DNA of 64,000 bases from Neisseriaceae bacterium (GTDB lineage: Bacteria > Pseudomonadota > Gammaproteobacteria > Burkholderiales > Neisseriaceae), in NCBI GenBank assembly GCA_016864895.1, contig CP046107.1, positions 558,001 to 622,000 of the forward strand. Direction: 5' to 3'. Below are positions 37,142-47,492 of the stretch, one piece after another. The notes under the pieces were generated by a model, which was not told where the DNA came from, did no database searches, and worked only from the letters and a program-made list of their open reading frames with translations. The first letter of the stretch is position 1, and each line of letters begins with the position of its first letter. The position numbers were made by a program, and so were the translations under genes.

Positions 37142-38548
37142 ATGGAATACATAAGCACCAGAGGCAAAGAAGCAAAAAAAAGTTTTAGTGAAGTTTTATT
37201 AATGGGACTTGCTTCTGATGGTGGTTTAATGGTACCCGAGTCATATCCATATATTGATTCAAAAACACTTAATCATTTTCGGTCTTTATCTTATTCCGAC
37301 CTTGCGTTTGCTATTATGCAACAATACGTATCAGACATACCCGATGATGATTTAAAATCTATTCTCAATCACACTTATAATAAACAAAATTTCCAAACTG
37401 AAAAAATCACTCCAGTTAGAAAATTGAGTAATGGTTTATATATCCTAGGTTTATCCAATGGCCCGACTCTTGCCTTCAAAGATATTGCTATGCAATTTTT
37501 AGGGAATATTTTTGAATATATACTCAATAAGCAAAATACTATACTAAACATTTTAGGGGCAACCAGCGGAGATACAGGTAGTGCTGCCGAATACGCTATG
37601 AAAGGTAAATCTAATGTGAATGTGTTTATGCTTTCTCCACATGGGAAAATGAGTGATTTTCAAAGAGCTCAAATGTATTCTTTAATGGATAAAAATATCT
37701 ACAACATAGCTATCGAAGGCCTATTCGATGACTGCCAAGACATCGTTAAAGAAATACAAAATGATTTGGAGTTTAAGCAAACATATCACATTGGAACAGT
37801 CAATTCTATCAACTGGGGAAGGATTCTTGCTCAAATTGTGTATTATTTTAAAGCTTATTTTGAAGTGACTAATAACAATCAAGAGTATGTTTCTTTTTGT
37901 GTTCCTTCTGGAAATTTTGGTGATGTTTGTGCGGGACATATTGCAAAATCAATGGGCTTGCCTATTGAAAAACTAATTGTAGCTACCAATGAAAATAATG
38001 TATTGGAAGAATTCTTTTCAACTGGCGTTTATCAACCAAGAAAAGCCAATCAGGTTTACATAACCTCTAGCCCTTCTATGGATATTGCCAAAGCTTCTAA
38101 TCTAGAACGTTTTATTTTTGATTTGGTTAATAGAGATGCAGACAAATTAAATTCTTTATGGCAACAATTAGAAACATCGGGTCAAATTGATTTAAGTACT
38201 TTGCTTGATGATGTTAGAAATAAATTTGGCTTTTTTACTGGCTCAAGCACTCACAAAAACCGCTTAGAAACTATACGTGATATTTATGAATCTGAACAAG
38301 ATTTAATTGATCCTCATACTGCTGACGGCATTTATGTTGCTAAAAAATTCTCAAATATTAATAAGTTAATTTGTTTAGAAACAGCTCTACCAATTAAGTT
38401 TGAATCTACCATTAAAGAAGCTCTTGGTAATGAATTTATTGTTTCCAGACCTACTGTATGGAACGCATTAGAGGAAAAATCTCAAAAAATTAAAATACTT
38501 CCAAATGACAGTAGCAAGGTCAAAGAATTTATTCAATCCCAACTTTGA
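37142..38548 (+). CDS. thrC: Threonine synthase
   Basis: 468 residues, PLP enzyme making threonine from O-phosphohomoserine. The PLP lysine is in GPTLAFKDIAMQF; LGATSGDTGSAAEYAM binds phosphate, and FCVPSGNFGDVCAGHIA is the second cofactor motif. N-terminal YISTRGK is typical of the proteobacterial form. AAAGG precedes the ATG. Followed closely by the antiporter gene. Confidence 0.97.
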   Translation: MEYISTRGKEAKKSFSEVLLMGLASDGGLMVPESYPYIDSKTLNHFRSLSYSDLAFAIMQQYVSDIPDDDLKSILNHTYNKQNFQTEKITPVRKLSNGLYILGLSNGPTLAFKDIAMQFLGNIFEYILNKQNTILNILGATSGDTGSAAEYAMKGKSNVNVFMLSPHGKMSDFQRAQMYSLMDKNIYNIAIEGLFDDCQDIVKEIQNDLEFKQTYHIGTVNSINWGRILAQIVYYFKAYFEVTNNNQEYVSFCVPSGNFGDVCAGHIAKSMGLPIEKLIVATNENNVLEEFFSTGVYQPRKANQVYITSSPSMDIAKASNLERFIFDLVNRDADKLNSLWQQLETSGQIDLSTLLDDVRNKFGFFTGSSTHKNRLETIRDIYESEQDLIDPHTADGIYVAKKFSNINKLICLETALPIKFESTIKEALGNEFIVSRPTVWNALEEKSQKIKILPNDSSKVKEFIQSQL

Positions 38549-38567
38549 ATTTAGGGGAATCATTTTT

Positions 38568-39557
38568 ATGAGCACTTTAATATTACCTGGTGTTTTTATC
38601 ATAGTTGGCATTTTTCTCTTACTATGGAGTGCTGATTTATTTATTAAGGGAGCAATAAGTATTGCGAATAAATTAGGAGCTCCAAGACTGTTAATTGGTA
38701 TTGTTATCATTGGTTTTGGCACTTCTTTGCCAGAATTAATTGTCTCTGCCACTTCTGCACTAAAAGCAAATCCTAAAATTGCTTTAGGAAATGCTTATGG
38801 TTCAAATATTTTTAATATCGGACTAATTTTAGGGATTACTGCCATTATTAACCCCATTATTGTACAAACAAACACCCTGAAACGTGAATTTCCTATTCTT
38901 ATCTTAATTACCTTGCTAAGTATCTATCTATTATGGGATTTAAGTATATCCAGAACTGACTCTATCATCCTGCTTGTTATCTTCTTACTCGCAATAATTG
39001 GGATGATGTGGCAAGATTTGTACAGTAAAAAAGCACCTATCTTAAATGAGGAAGAGTCTGAAATTGAAAAAACTTCAATGAGCCTAGTAAAGAGTATTAG
39101 CTTCTCTATCATAGGACTCATTATCTTAATCTCTAGCTCGAATTTATTATTACAAAATGCCGTAGAAATAGCTCAATACTTTAACATTAGCGAGTTAATT
39201 ATTGGTCTAACCATTGTTGCTATTGGTACCTCACTACCAGAATTAGCTTCATCCATTGTCGCTGCAAGAAAAGGGGAAAATAGCTTAGCACTTGGCAACA
39301 TTATCGGTTCAAATATATTCAACACACTAACTGTCGTTGGGGTAGCTGGTGTTATTCATCAACCGTTTAAAGCTGATGCCGAAGTTCTATCCAGAGACAT
39401 GCCTGTGATGTTAATACTGAGCTTGATTCTCTTAATATTCAGTTTTCCACTCATAAGAAGTAAAACACCCGGAATGATTAACCGCATCGAAGGTCTGTTA
39501 TTATTAATTGCTGTCATTCTATACAATATATCTTTGTTCTATTTAACAACTCACTGA
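38568..39557 (+). CDS. Calcium/sodium antiporter (CaCA family, YrbG-like)
   Basis: 329 residues. Inner-membrane cation exchanger with ten hydrophobic segments in two homologous halves. The alpha repeats are GFGTSLPELIVSATSAL with GSNIFNIGLILG, and AIGTSLPELASSIVAA with GSNIFNTLTVVG. The conserved Glu of each PE pair is intact. I chose ATG 38568 (GGGGA nine bases upstream); the frame begins earlier inside thrC. The 3' end overlaps the convergent dehydrogenase gene by seven bases. Ca2+ versus other cations is not resolved. Confidence 0.9.
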   Translation: MSTLILPGVFIIVGIFLLLWSADLFIKGAISIANKLGAPRLLIGIVIIGFGTSLPELIVSATSALKANPKIALGNAYGSNIFNIGLILGITAIINPIIVQTNTLKREFPILILITLLSIYLLWDLSISRTDSIILLVIFLLAIIGMMWQDLYSKKAPILNEEESEIEKTSMSLVKSISFSIIGLIILISSSNLLLQNAVEIAQYFNISELIIGLTIVAIGTSLPELASSIVAARKGENSLALGNIIGSNIFNTLTVVGVAGVIHQPFKADAEVLSRDMPVMLILSLILLIFSFPLIRSKTPGMINRIEGLLLLIAVILYNISLFYLTTH

Positions 39558-40831
39558 AATTCCAGTACAACATCTTTATCTTCATCACGAATACGACTTG
39601 GCAACCCCATTTTATTCAACAAATTAATGAAGGGTTTTGGATTTAGCTCCTCTACATTTACCATTTTGCCTACTTTCCAAACCTTAGTTGCAATTAAAAT
39701 GGCAGCTGCTACCGCTGGTACCCCTGCAGTATAGGAAATAGCTTGACTCCCCACCTCTTGATACGTTTGTTCATGATTACATACATTGTAGATGAAAACC
39801 TCTTTATCCTGCCTATATTTTTGTCCTTTGGCTAAAACACCAATCAGGGTATTTCCTGTATAGCTTACTGCCAAAGAAGCTGGATCTGGTAAAACTGCCT
39901 TTACTACTTTCAAAGGAACAACTTCTAATCCTTCAGCAGTTTTTATTTTCCGTTCTGATAATAAACCTAAACTTTTCAAGACCATAAATACATTCATATA
40001 ATGAGCACTAAAGCCCATCCAAAATCGAATATTTGGTACACCTAATGTTTGAGACATGGAATGAATCTCATCATGACCTGTTAAATAAGAATCTTGATTC
40101 CCCACAATAGGTAAATCATCTGTTCTTTTAATCTCAAACATTTTGTTATTCACCCACTCACTATTTTGCCAAGTCCAGACTGTTCCTGTGAACTCTCTAA
40201 AATTGATTTCTGGGTCAAAATTTGTGGCAAAATAGTGCCCATGTTTACCAGCATTGATATCTATAATGTCCAAACTGTTTGTTTCATCTAAGTATTCATT
40301 CACAGCTAATGCAGAATAGGCATTAACAACACCGGGATCAAATCCACAACCTAAAATAGCAGTCACATTTTGTTCTTGACAAACTTCTTTCCATTGCCAT
40401 TCATAGTTATCATACCATGGAGGGGTTTCACATACATGATTAGGATTTTCATGAATGGCAGTATCAATATAAGAGGCACCTGTCTTAATACATGCTTGTA
40501 AAACATATAAATTAATAAAAGCTGATCCAACATTAATAACTATTTTAGATTTAGTCTCTTCGATCAAATTAGCCAACTCATCAATATCCATAGCATCTAC
40601 TTCATAACAATGAATACTGGACGGGATTTTAAAATTATTTTTTTTAGATACGCTATCTGCAATAGCATAACATTTTTCAATATGACGTGAAGCAATACTA
40701 ATTTGCCCTAAGATATCATTATTTTGTGCACATTTATGGGCAACAACGTGCCCAACACCACCTGCACCAACAATTAATACATTTTTCTTTTTTTCTAATT
40801 TTAATCTCTTTCTATCTTTTTTCTTCATCAT
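39551..40831 (-). CDS. Carboxynorspermidine/carboxyspermidine dehydrogenase (saccharopine dehydrogenase family)
   Basis: 426 residues. Rossmann start VLIVGAGGVGHVVAHKCAQN, then GASYIDTAIHENPNHVCETPPWY and GCGFDPGVVNAYSALAVNEY, which match LYS1-like carboxy(nor)spermidine dehydrogenases. It condenses putrescine or diaminopropane with aspartate semialdehyde and reduces the product with NADPH. The downstream nspC-like gene (41.0-42.0 kb, same strand, upstream in sequence) encodes the next enzyme, so the pair forms an operon. The N-terminus has an unusual Lys/Arg-rich extension (MMKKKDRKRLKLEKKK) before the Rossmann fold; the true start may be later. Confidence 0.9.
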   Translation of the reverse strand: MMKKKDRKRLKLEKKKNVLIVGAGGVGHVVAHKCAQNNDILGQISIASRHIEKCYAIADSVSKKNNFKIPSSIHCYEVDAMDIDELANLIEETKSKIVINVGSAFINLYVLQACIKTGASYIDTAIHENPNHVCETPPWYDNYEWQWKEVCQEQNVTAILGCGFDPGVVNAYSALAVNEYLDETNSLDIIDINAGKHGHYFATNFDPEINFREFTGTVWTWQNSEWVNNKMFEIKRTDDLPIVGNQDSYLTGHDEIHSMSQTLGVPNIRFWMGFSAHYMNVFMVLKSLGLLSERKIKTAEGLEVVPLKVVKAVLPDPASLAVSYTGNTLIGVLAKGQKYRQDKEVFIYNVCNHEQTYQEVGSQAISYTAGVPAVAAAILIATKVWKVGKMVNVEELNPKPFINLLNKMGLPSRIRDEDKDVVLEFQ

Positions 40832-40854
40832 CCAAACCTACTTACTAATTAGTA

Positions 40855-41958
40855 TTATGACAAACTATTTCTATAATCTTGGTAATCAAATGTTTTTACT
40901 ACACGTAGACTGCCATCTAGTTCTTTCAGTACAATCGACGGCATATTAACTCCATTAAACCAATTTTTCTTCACCATGGTGTACCCTCCTGCATCAAGGA
41001 TAGAGATCCTATCCCCTACTTTTAAGGGATTTTCAAATTTAAAATTTCCAAAAATGTCACCTGCTAAACAAGATTTCCCACATACTTGATAATCATAAAC
41101 ACCCTTATTAGGTAGAATTTTGGCTGATTGTCGATAAATTAACAAATCTAGCATATGTGCCTCTATCGAGGCATCTACAATTGCTATATCAATACCATTG
41201 TGCACAATATCTAAAACTGTGGTTTCTAGACTAGCACAATTTGTGACAGATGCTTCTCCAGGCTCTAAAAATACTTCAACATCATAATGTGAAGAGAAAT
41301 CTGATAACCGTTTGGCCAATTTTTCAACAGGATAATGATTGGCCATAAAATCAATCCCCCCTCCAAAACTAATCCATTCCATTTGATGAATAATCTCAAA
41401 AAAATTTTGCTCAATGTGAGATAACATACTATCAAATAAAGAAAAATCATTATTTTCACAATTAAAATGAAACATTAATCCTGATATTTCAGAAACGACG
41501 GACAATAACTGATTTTTATCGACAACACCCAACCTACTATTCGGTCTGGATGGATCCGCAATAATAAATTCAGAACTGCTAACGCCTGGGTTGACTCTCA
41601 AACCTACAGGTATTTTCTGTGCCATGTGCTTAAATCTGTTAAGTTGAGAAATACTATTAAAAATAATTTTATCTGCATAAATGAGTACCTCTTCAATCTC
41701 ATCATCACTAAAAGCTACGCTATAAGCATGGGTTTCTCCACCAAACATTTGTTTACCAAGCTTGACCTCATATAAAGATGAAGATGTTGTACCATCTTGG
41801 TATTGAGTCATCAAATCAAAAACACTCCAAGTTGCAAAACATTTCAGAGCTAGTAATATCTTAGTACCTGACAACTTCTTAAACTGATAAATCCTTTCCA
41901 TATTATTTTTTAGTTTAGCTCTATCAATTAAATAATAAGGTGTTTTAATCATATGCAT
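40855..41958 (-). CDS. nspC: Carboxynorspermidine/carboxyspermidine decarboxylase
   Basis: 367 residues, PLP alanine-racemase-fold decarboxylase. The PLP lysine lies in KILLALKCFATWSVF; SFGGGIDF and FLEPGEASV are phosphate and cofactor contacts; the second-subunit Cys/Asp region CGKSCLAGDIFG is intact. Makes spermidine (or norspermidine) from the carboxylated intermediate. It is first in the operon, with 23 bases to the dehydrogenase. Most known organisms with this route make spermidine by it instead of through S-adenosylmethionine decarboxylase. Confidence 0.92.
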   Translation of the reverse strand: MHMIKTPYYLIDRAKLKNNMERIYQFKKLSGTKILLALKCFATWSVFDLMTQYQDGTTSSSLYEVKLGKQMFGGETHAYSVAFSDDEIEEVLIYADKIIFNSISQLNRFKHMAQKIPVGLRVNPGVSSSEFIIADPSRPNSRLGVVDKNQLLSVVSEISGLMFHFNCENNDFSLFDSMLSHIEQNFFEIIHQMEWISFGGGIDFMANHYPVEKLAKRLSDFSSHYDVEVFLEPGEASVTNCASLETTVLDIVHNGIDIAIVDASIEAHMLDLLIYRQSAKILPNKGVYDYQVCGKSCLAGDIFGNFKFENPLKVGDRISILDAGGYTMVKKNWFNGVNMPSIVLKELDGSLRVVKTFDYQDYRNSLS

Positions 41959-43012
41959 ATTTTTAGCCCTAAAAACAAAATGAGTAAGAATAATTTTTGG
42001 CTACTCATTATACTAATTTAAATTCAGTAATCAACTAATTGAAACTATTTATGGTATGATTTTTCTTTTATAAATATCAATCAATAAGATAGGTTATTTT
42101 TCTTCCTAACATTAAATAACATACAAATGATCAATAGATAATTTAAATGAGCCAGGGATTTCACTTTGCTCAGTATTTTACTAAGGCATGTGTGTTAATC
42201 TGCTTTTAGTTCAACCAAAATAACTCAGTTTCCTATCTATGCTTATTCGTACCTTTTGGTTGACTAGGACTTAAAATACGTACGTTATATCTATAGCCAT
42301 AATCTTTAATAAGAAATTATTTGATAAAAAAAAGAGGAATTTCCATATTGATGTTTTTTAAAACTCGTTTTTTTAACATAAGTTTTTTCCTATTCAACTT
42401 TATAATACGCTAGAGCTGAAGGTGATATTTTATTGTGCTACCAATACACAAAGATAAAATTAATATAACTAATCATATAAAAATAGTCATATTTTTCAAA
42501 AACCTGTACCTTTTCTTAAAAAACTTCTTCTGATATGACAAATTACCTAATTTAACCTGTGTCTTGGTGCTTGTAAAATAATCATAAATTAATAGAAACT
42601 ATTACTAAAGAGTTGGTATTAACACTCCATCAAACAGCTTTTTAATTGAATATGAATTTAAAAGAATAAATAAATTTCCTGTATATGGTGTTTAAAAAAA
42701 GATACAATTAAAAATATTAGTAACAATTATGTAGTAACCACCTGGATATAAAAAAAATAATGAATTAGAAACAAAAGACAATCAATCACAATCCTCTTTA
42801 ACGCTAAAATTGTTGTTTGTATCTTTAAAGTATACTTTATAAGTAATTCTTAAAACAATTTATCTCATTACTTTAATTGAGGTTATATCTAGAATTATAA
42901 TAAATTTAACCTATTTTTAACATACACATACGCTAGGATAATTCATGTTATTCCAAAATCAAATAATAAATGGATTAACTAGGATCTAAATTGGCCATTA
43001 TGAGTCGTCACT
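41959..43012. other. Long gap before the efflux operon
   Basis: About 1050 bp, very AT-rich. I see no open frame of note on either strand and no mtrR-like repressor. A bulged inverted repeat lies at 42208-42264 (CAACCAAAA 42212-42220 with TTTTGGTTG 42254-42262, extended by AGT/ACT). Promoters of nspC and the efflux operon must lie here, but no strong -35/-10 pair stands out. Confidence 0.45.
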
Positions 43013-44197
43013 ATGGAAGAAAGAATGATATCTCATCTACATAAAAATAAATATTTGTTCAATGTCTTAGCCTTATTATCAGTAGCTACATCAATGGTTG
43101 CCTGTCAAGGATCTCAGTCAGGTGCACAAATGCCTCCACCCGAAGTGACCGTCATCAAAGTCAATCGAAGTTCGATGGATATTAACAATACCTTAACGGG
43201 ACGCCTTGAGCCTGTCAGAAAAGCAGAAGTTAGAGCAAGAATCCCTGGTGTTCTTAAGAAGATATATTTCCAAGAGGGGTCATATGTTAAACAAGGTGAT
43301 CCTCTGTTTCTTATAGATGACAAGCCTGCTAGAGCTCAAGTTGCTCAAGCACAGGCTCAATATACCCAAGCAACCAGTCAATTAAACAAAATAAGTCCAT
43401 TGCTACAATCCGGTGCGGTCAGTAGAACGGAGTATGATAATGCACGAACGAACATGCAAGCAGCTAAAGCAACTTTGCAATCAGCAAGGATTAATTTAGA
43501 TTATGCCCATATCAAAGCACCTATTTCAGGAAGAATTGGTAAAACCTATGAAACAGAGGGCGCTCTAGTTGGACAAGGACAACCTACTCTATTGGCTGTG
43601 ATACAACAAGAAAATCCACTAAAAATAGATTTAAACCTGTCAGTAAACGACTATATGAAGTTAAAACATTATGCCCAAGAGGCAAAAAGTGATATTGAAG
43701 GATTACCTTTCAGTATCATATTAAGTGATGGCACATTCTACCCAAAACAGGGAAGAATTTTATTCACTGATACTTCTATCAATGAGGATACAGGACAAAT
43801 AACCATCAAGGGTGAGATTCAGAATCAAGAAAATCTACTGCTACCCGGTTTATTTGTAAAAGTACAAATTAAAGTTGGTTCTATCCCTAATGTATTTGCC
43901 ATCCCAGTTAATGCAGTGGATCTGAATGATTCTGGTGGGGCTGTCATCGTTGTTAATCAAGATGGTACTTATGCTCTAAGGCAGATTAACATTATTAACC
44001 AAAATAAAGACTACATTTATTCAACTGATGGTTTAAAAGATGGAGAGTTAGTTTTAATTGATGGCAAAATGAAACTAATGTTACAACCTAAAAAAGTCAC
44101 ATACAAACTAGCAAGTGCAGTACAAACACAGGCTAATCCTCCAACTGATGAAAATACCCCCACAGATGATGATAATGAATTAGAAAATAAAACATAA
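43013..44197 (+). CDS. mtrC: Efflux periplasmic adaptor (MtrC/AcrA-like lipoprotein)
   Basis: 394 residues, membrane fusion protein linking an RND pump to its outer-membrane channel. The signal peptide ends in lipobox SMVAC. Biotinyl-lipoyl halves flank a helical hairpin: ARIPGVLKKIYFQEGSYVKQ, the coil AQVAQAQAQYTQATSQL, and INLDYAHIKAPISGRIG. The beta-barrel domain follows, with a C-terminal Asp/Glu/Pro tail. A second ATG at 43025 could be the true start. First gene of a three-gene operon whose order matches Neisseria mtrCDE. Confidence 0.88.
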   Translation: MEERMISHLHKNKYLFNVLALLSVATSMVACQGSQSGAQMPPPEVTVIKVNRSSMDINNTLTGRLEPVRKAEVRARIPGVLKKIYFQEGSYVKQGDPLFLIDDKPARAQVAQAQAQYTQATSQLNKISPLLQSGAVSRTEYDNARTNMQAAKATLQSARINLDYAHIKAPISGRIGKTYETEGALVGQGQPTLLAVIQQENPLKIDLNLSVNDYMKLKHYAQEAKSDIEGLPFSIILSDGTFYPKQGRILFTDTSINEDTGQITIKGEIQNQENLLLPGLFVKVQIKVGSIPNVFAIPVNAVDLNDSGGAVIVVNQDGTYALRQINIINQNKDYIYSTDGLKDGELVLIDGKMKLMLQPKKVTYKLASAVQTQANPPTDENTPTDDDNELENKT

Positions 44198-44287
44198 CAA
44201 AAATAAAAATTACCGAAATTAATAATCCTAAAGATGACTATTATGAAATTAGCCATTTTATAATGATTTATTTAAAGAGGGTTTAAT

Positions 44288-47200
44288 ATGTCTAAGTTTT
44301 TTATCAATCGACCTATTTTCGCATGGGTAGTTGCAATATTCGTTATCATTGTGGGGATAGTTTCTTACTACTCCATCCCTAGAGAGCAGTATCCTAGCAT
44401 TGCTTCCCCAGCTGTTTCCATCAATATTATTTATCCTGGCGCTACAGCAAAGTCTATTGATGAAAATGTCATTAATGTAATTGAAAATGAGCTAATTAGT
44501 ATTGAGGGACTGGATTATACCACAACAACTTCTGATGATACGGGATCAGGAACTGTCAAAGCTGTATTTAAACCAGGTACGGATATTGACATAGCCCAAG
44601 TACAAATACAAAACAGAATTGCATCTATTGAAAGAAAGATCCCAAGTAGTGTTCGTGACAATGGCATTATGATACGCAAAAGTACTAATAATTTCTTAAA
44701 AATGCTCTCTTTTTCGGTTAACAATAACCCAAACTTCACCAATGAGGATTTAGGTGACTGGTTATCTAGGATCATCGTACCCCAACTATCTAGAATTGAC
44801 GGAGTAGGAAATATACAATTATTTGCAGCACCAAGAGCAATGAGAATCTGGTTAGATCCAGTTAAAATGCAAGCACTTGATGTCTCTACTGTACAAGTAC
44901 AGCAAGCAATTCAAAGTCAAAATATTTATGTCACTGCAGGTTCTCTAGGGGCTTCACCTATGTTAGTAGAACAAAAAACGGTAGCTAGTGTCAGCGTCCC
45001 TACCATTTTAGAATCAAAAGAAGATTTTGAAAATATAGTAATCAAACAAGGACAAAACAATGAGACAACTCGTTTAAAAGACATCGCTCGAGTTGAATTA
45101 GGGATCAGTAGCTATGTATTTAGTTCCACCTCAAATGGCAAGCATAATGTTGGAATAATGATTGAAAAGACATCTGATGGCAATGCTATTACAACTTCAG
45201 ATGCTATTGATGCAAAGTTACAAGAATTAAAACCCTCTTTTCCTAACGGAGTTGAGTACAATACTCCTTACGATACTTCTACTTTTGTGAAAGCTTCCAT
45301 TAGCAAAGTTCAAAAAACATTAATTGAAGCCTTCATCCTAGTAGCAGTTGTAATGATATTATTCTTACATGGTATTAGATATACTATTATCCCTATGATT
45401 GTTATACCTATTTCAGTTCTTGCTGCTAATACAGCTCTGCTTGCTTTAGGAATGTCAATCAACATATTAACTATGTTTGCAATAGTTCTCGTTATTGGAA
45501 TTGTTGTTGATGATGCTATCATAGTAGTTGAAAATGTAGAACGGATTATGAAAAAAGAAGGATTACCTCCTAAAGAAGCTACTATCAAAGCAATGCAACA
45601 GATTTCAGGTGCTATTGTTGGTATTACTTTAATTCTTATTTCTGTGTTTTTACCTATGTCTTTATTCCAAGGTGCGACTGGTAATATTTATAAACAATTT
45701 TCGGTTGTAATGACTGTTTCTATCGCCGTATCTGGCTTTATGGCTTTGACTTTAACACCTGCCTTATGTGCAACAATTCTAAAACCCCTTAAAGATAATA
45801 AAGATCCTAACTTACTACCCCCTAATCAAAAAGAAAATATACTTAACCACATAATTCTGATTTTTGAAAAAGGTTTGAACATTTTTGCAAAAGGGTTTTC
45901 TTGGTTATCTGATCGTTATATGAGTTCTGTTACTACCATTACAACTAAAATGAGAGGCATCATAACTCTGCTATATGTCTTGATTATAGTCATAGTTGGT
46001 ATTGGCTTTTACTTCCTACCTTCTGGATTCCTACCTAATGAAGATCAAAATGTATTGATTTTGATGACTCAACTAGATAATAAATCTAGTATTAAAGACA
46101 CAGAAACTGTTATGAAAAAATATACAGATTACATGCTAAATCAAGAAGAGGTAGAACGATTTACTGCAATATCAGGCTTTAGCTTTATGGGGCAGGGCGA
46201 GAATTATGGTTTAGGTTTTGTGACATTAAAAAACTGGAGTGAAAGACCAAAAAAATCTCAAAGTTCTTTTAGCTTAGCTCAAAAGTACCAAATGATACTG
46301 GCTCAAGATAAGTCAGCATTAAGCTTTATCGTTAATCCACCCCCTATTCCTGAATTGGGTATGAGTAACCAATTGGAAATCATTATTCAGGATAGAGCTA
46401 ATCTAGGTTATGATGCACTTGAGAAAGCCAGACTAACCATTATGGGTGTAATGATGTCACCTTACTTTGCTAATAAAATTGTATCACCACAACCTGGTGG
46501 CAAAGGGAAACATACAGTGATGAGAATTAATATTGATAAAGATTTAATGATGGCCAATAAGGTACAACTGCAATCAGTACAACATGCATTAGCTACCTAT
46601 TTAGGTTCTTTATATATTAATGACTTTCCACATAAAGGTAAAATGCAACGTGTTATCGTACAAGCTGATGCTAATGCACGCAAAAATGCAGAAGATACCA
46701 TGAATCTAACTATCCCGAATCAGTATGGTAAGCAAATTCCTCTATCTACTTTTGCAACTTATGAATGGGTATCTGAGGCAGCTGATATAAATCGTTATAA
46801 TGGTTTCAAGTCATTATCTTTAAAATTTAGTCCAGTTAATGGCAGTGGAACAGCTATTAAAGCTATGGAACAAATTGCATCACTATCATTACCGAAGGGA
46901 TTTGGTTATGAATGGACAGGTATCGCTTCAGATGAAAAGAAAGCAGGTCATGAGTCTACTCTCCTTTATTTACTTTCTATTATTGCTGTGTTTTTGTGTC
47001 TAGCTGCCTTATACGAAAGTTGGTCCTTACCTTTAGCTGTTATCCTAGTTATTCCTCTAGGTGTGTTCGGCATAATTGCAGCGGCTTATCTAAAAGGACT
47101 ACCTAATGATATTTACTTTAAAATTGGTATAATCACCATTATGGGTTTATCCGCTAAAAATGCAATTCTAATTATCGAATTTGCTAAGAATTTATACAAA

Positions 47201-47482
47201 GAAGGAAGAACAACTATTGATGCTGCTATTGAGGCTACAAAATTAAGATTTCGTCCAATCATCATGACTTCATTTGCTTTTATTGCTGGGGTTATTCCTC
47301 TTATGCTGTCTTATGGAGCCAGTTCTGGTGCACAAAGGGAAATCGGATCATTGGTTTTCTTTGGTATGCTAATTGGGACTTTTTTATCTACTTATTTTGT
47401 ACCAGTATTTTATGTTCTTGTACGAAAAAATCAAGATGATAAATTTAATAATAATAAACAAATTACAAATGTTATAAATTAG
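44288..47482 (+). CDS. mtrD: RND multidrug efflux transporter (MtrD/AcrB-like)
   Basis: 1064-residue HAE1-family proton-driven pump of the inner membrane, exporting hydrophobic drugs, detergents, bile salts and host peptides in relatives. N-terminal SKFFINRPIFAWVVAIFVII, the proton-relay Asp pair in GIVVDDAIIVVENVERIM, GLPPKEATIKAMQQISGAI, and the C-terminal GLSAKNAILIIEFAKNLY and RFRPIIMTSFAFIAGVIPL are conserved; the relay Lys is in SAKNA. Twelve membrane segments and two large periplasmic loops. AGAGGG precedes the ATG. Substrates cannot be read from sequence. Confidence 0.92.
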   Translation: MSKFFINRPIFAWVVAIFVIIVGIVSYYSIPREQYPSIASPAVSINIIYPGATAKSIDENVINVIENELISIEGLDYTTTTSDDTGSGTVKAVFKPGTDIDIAQVQIQNRIASIERKIPSSVRDNGIMIRKSTNNFLKMLSFSVNNNPNFTNEDLGDWLSRIIVPQLSRIDGVGNIQLFAAPRAMRIWLDPVKMQALDVSTVQVQQAIQSQNIYVTAGSLGASPMLVEQKTVASVSVPTILESKEDFENIVIKQGQNNETTRLKDIARVELGISSYVFSSTSNGKHNVGIMIEKTSDGNAITTSDAIDAKLQELKPSFPNGVEYNTPYDTSTFVKASISKVQKTLIEAFILVAVVMILFLHGIRYTIIPMIVIPISVLAANTALLALGMSINILTMFAIVLVIGIVVDDAIIVVENVERIMKKEGLPPKEATIKAMQQISGAIVGITLILISVFLPMSLFQGATGNIYKQFSVVMTVSIAVSGFMALTLTPALCATILKPLKDNKDPNLLPPNQKENILNHIILIFEKGLNIFAKGFSWLSDRYMSSVTTITTKMRGIITLLYVLIIVIVGIGFYFLPSGFLPNEDQNVLILMTQLDNKSSIKDTETVMKKYTDYMLNQEEVERFTAISGFSFMGQGENYGLGFVTLKNWSERPKKSQSSFSLAQKYQMILAQDKSALSFIVNPPPIPELGMSNQLEIIIQDRANLGYDALEKARLTIMGVMMSPYFANKIVSPQPGGKGKHTVMRINIDKDLMMANKVQLQSVQHALATYLGSLYINDFPHKGKMQRVIVQADANARKNAEDTMNLTIPNQYGKQIPLSTFATYEWVSEAADINRYNGFKSLSLKFSPVNGSGTAIKAMEQIASLSLPKGFGYEWTGIASDEKKAGHESTLLYLLSIIAVFLCLAALYESWSLPLAVILVIPLGVFGIIAAAYLKGLPNDIYFKIGIITIMGLSAKNAILIIEFAKNLYKEGRTTIDAAIEATKLRFRPIIMTSFAFIAGVIPLMLSYGASSGAQREIGSLVFFGMLIGTFLSTYFVPVFYVLVRKNQDDKFNNNKQITNVIN

Positions 47483-47492
47483 AAAGAGTTTT

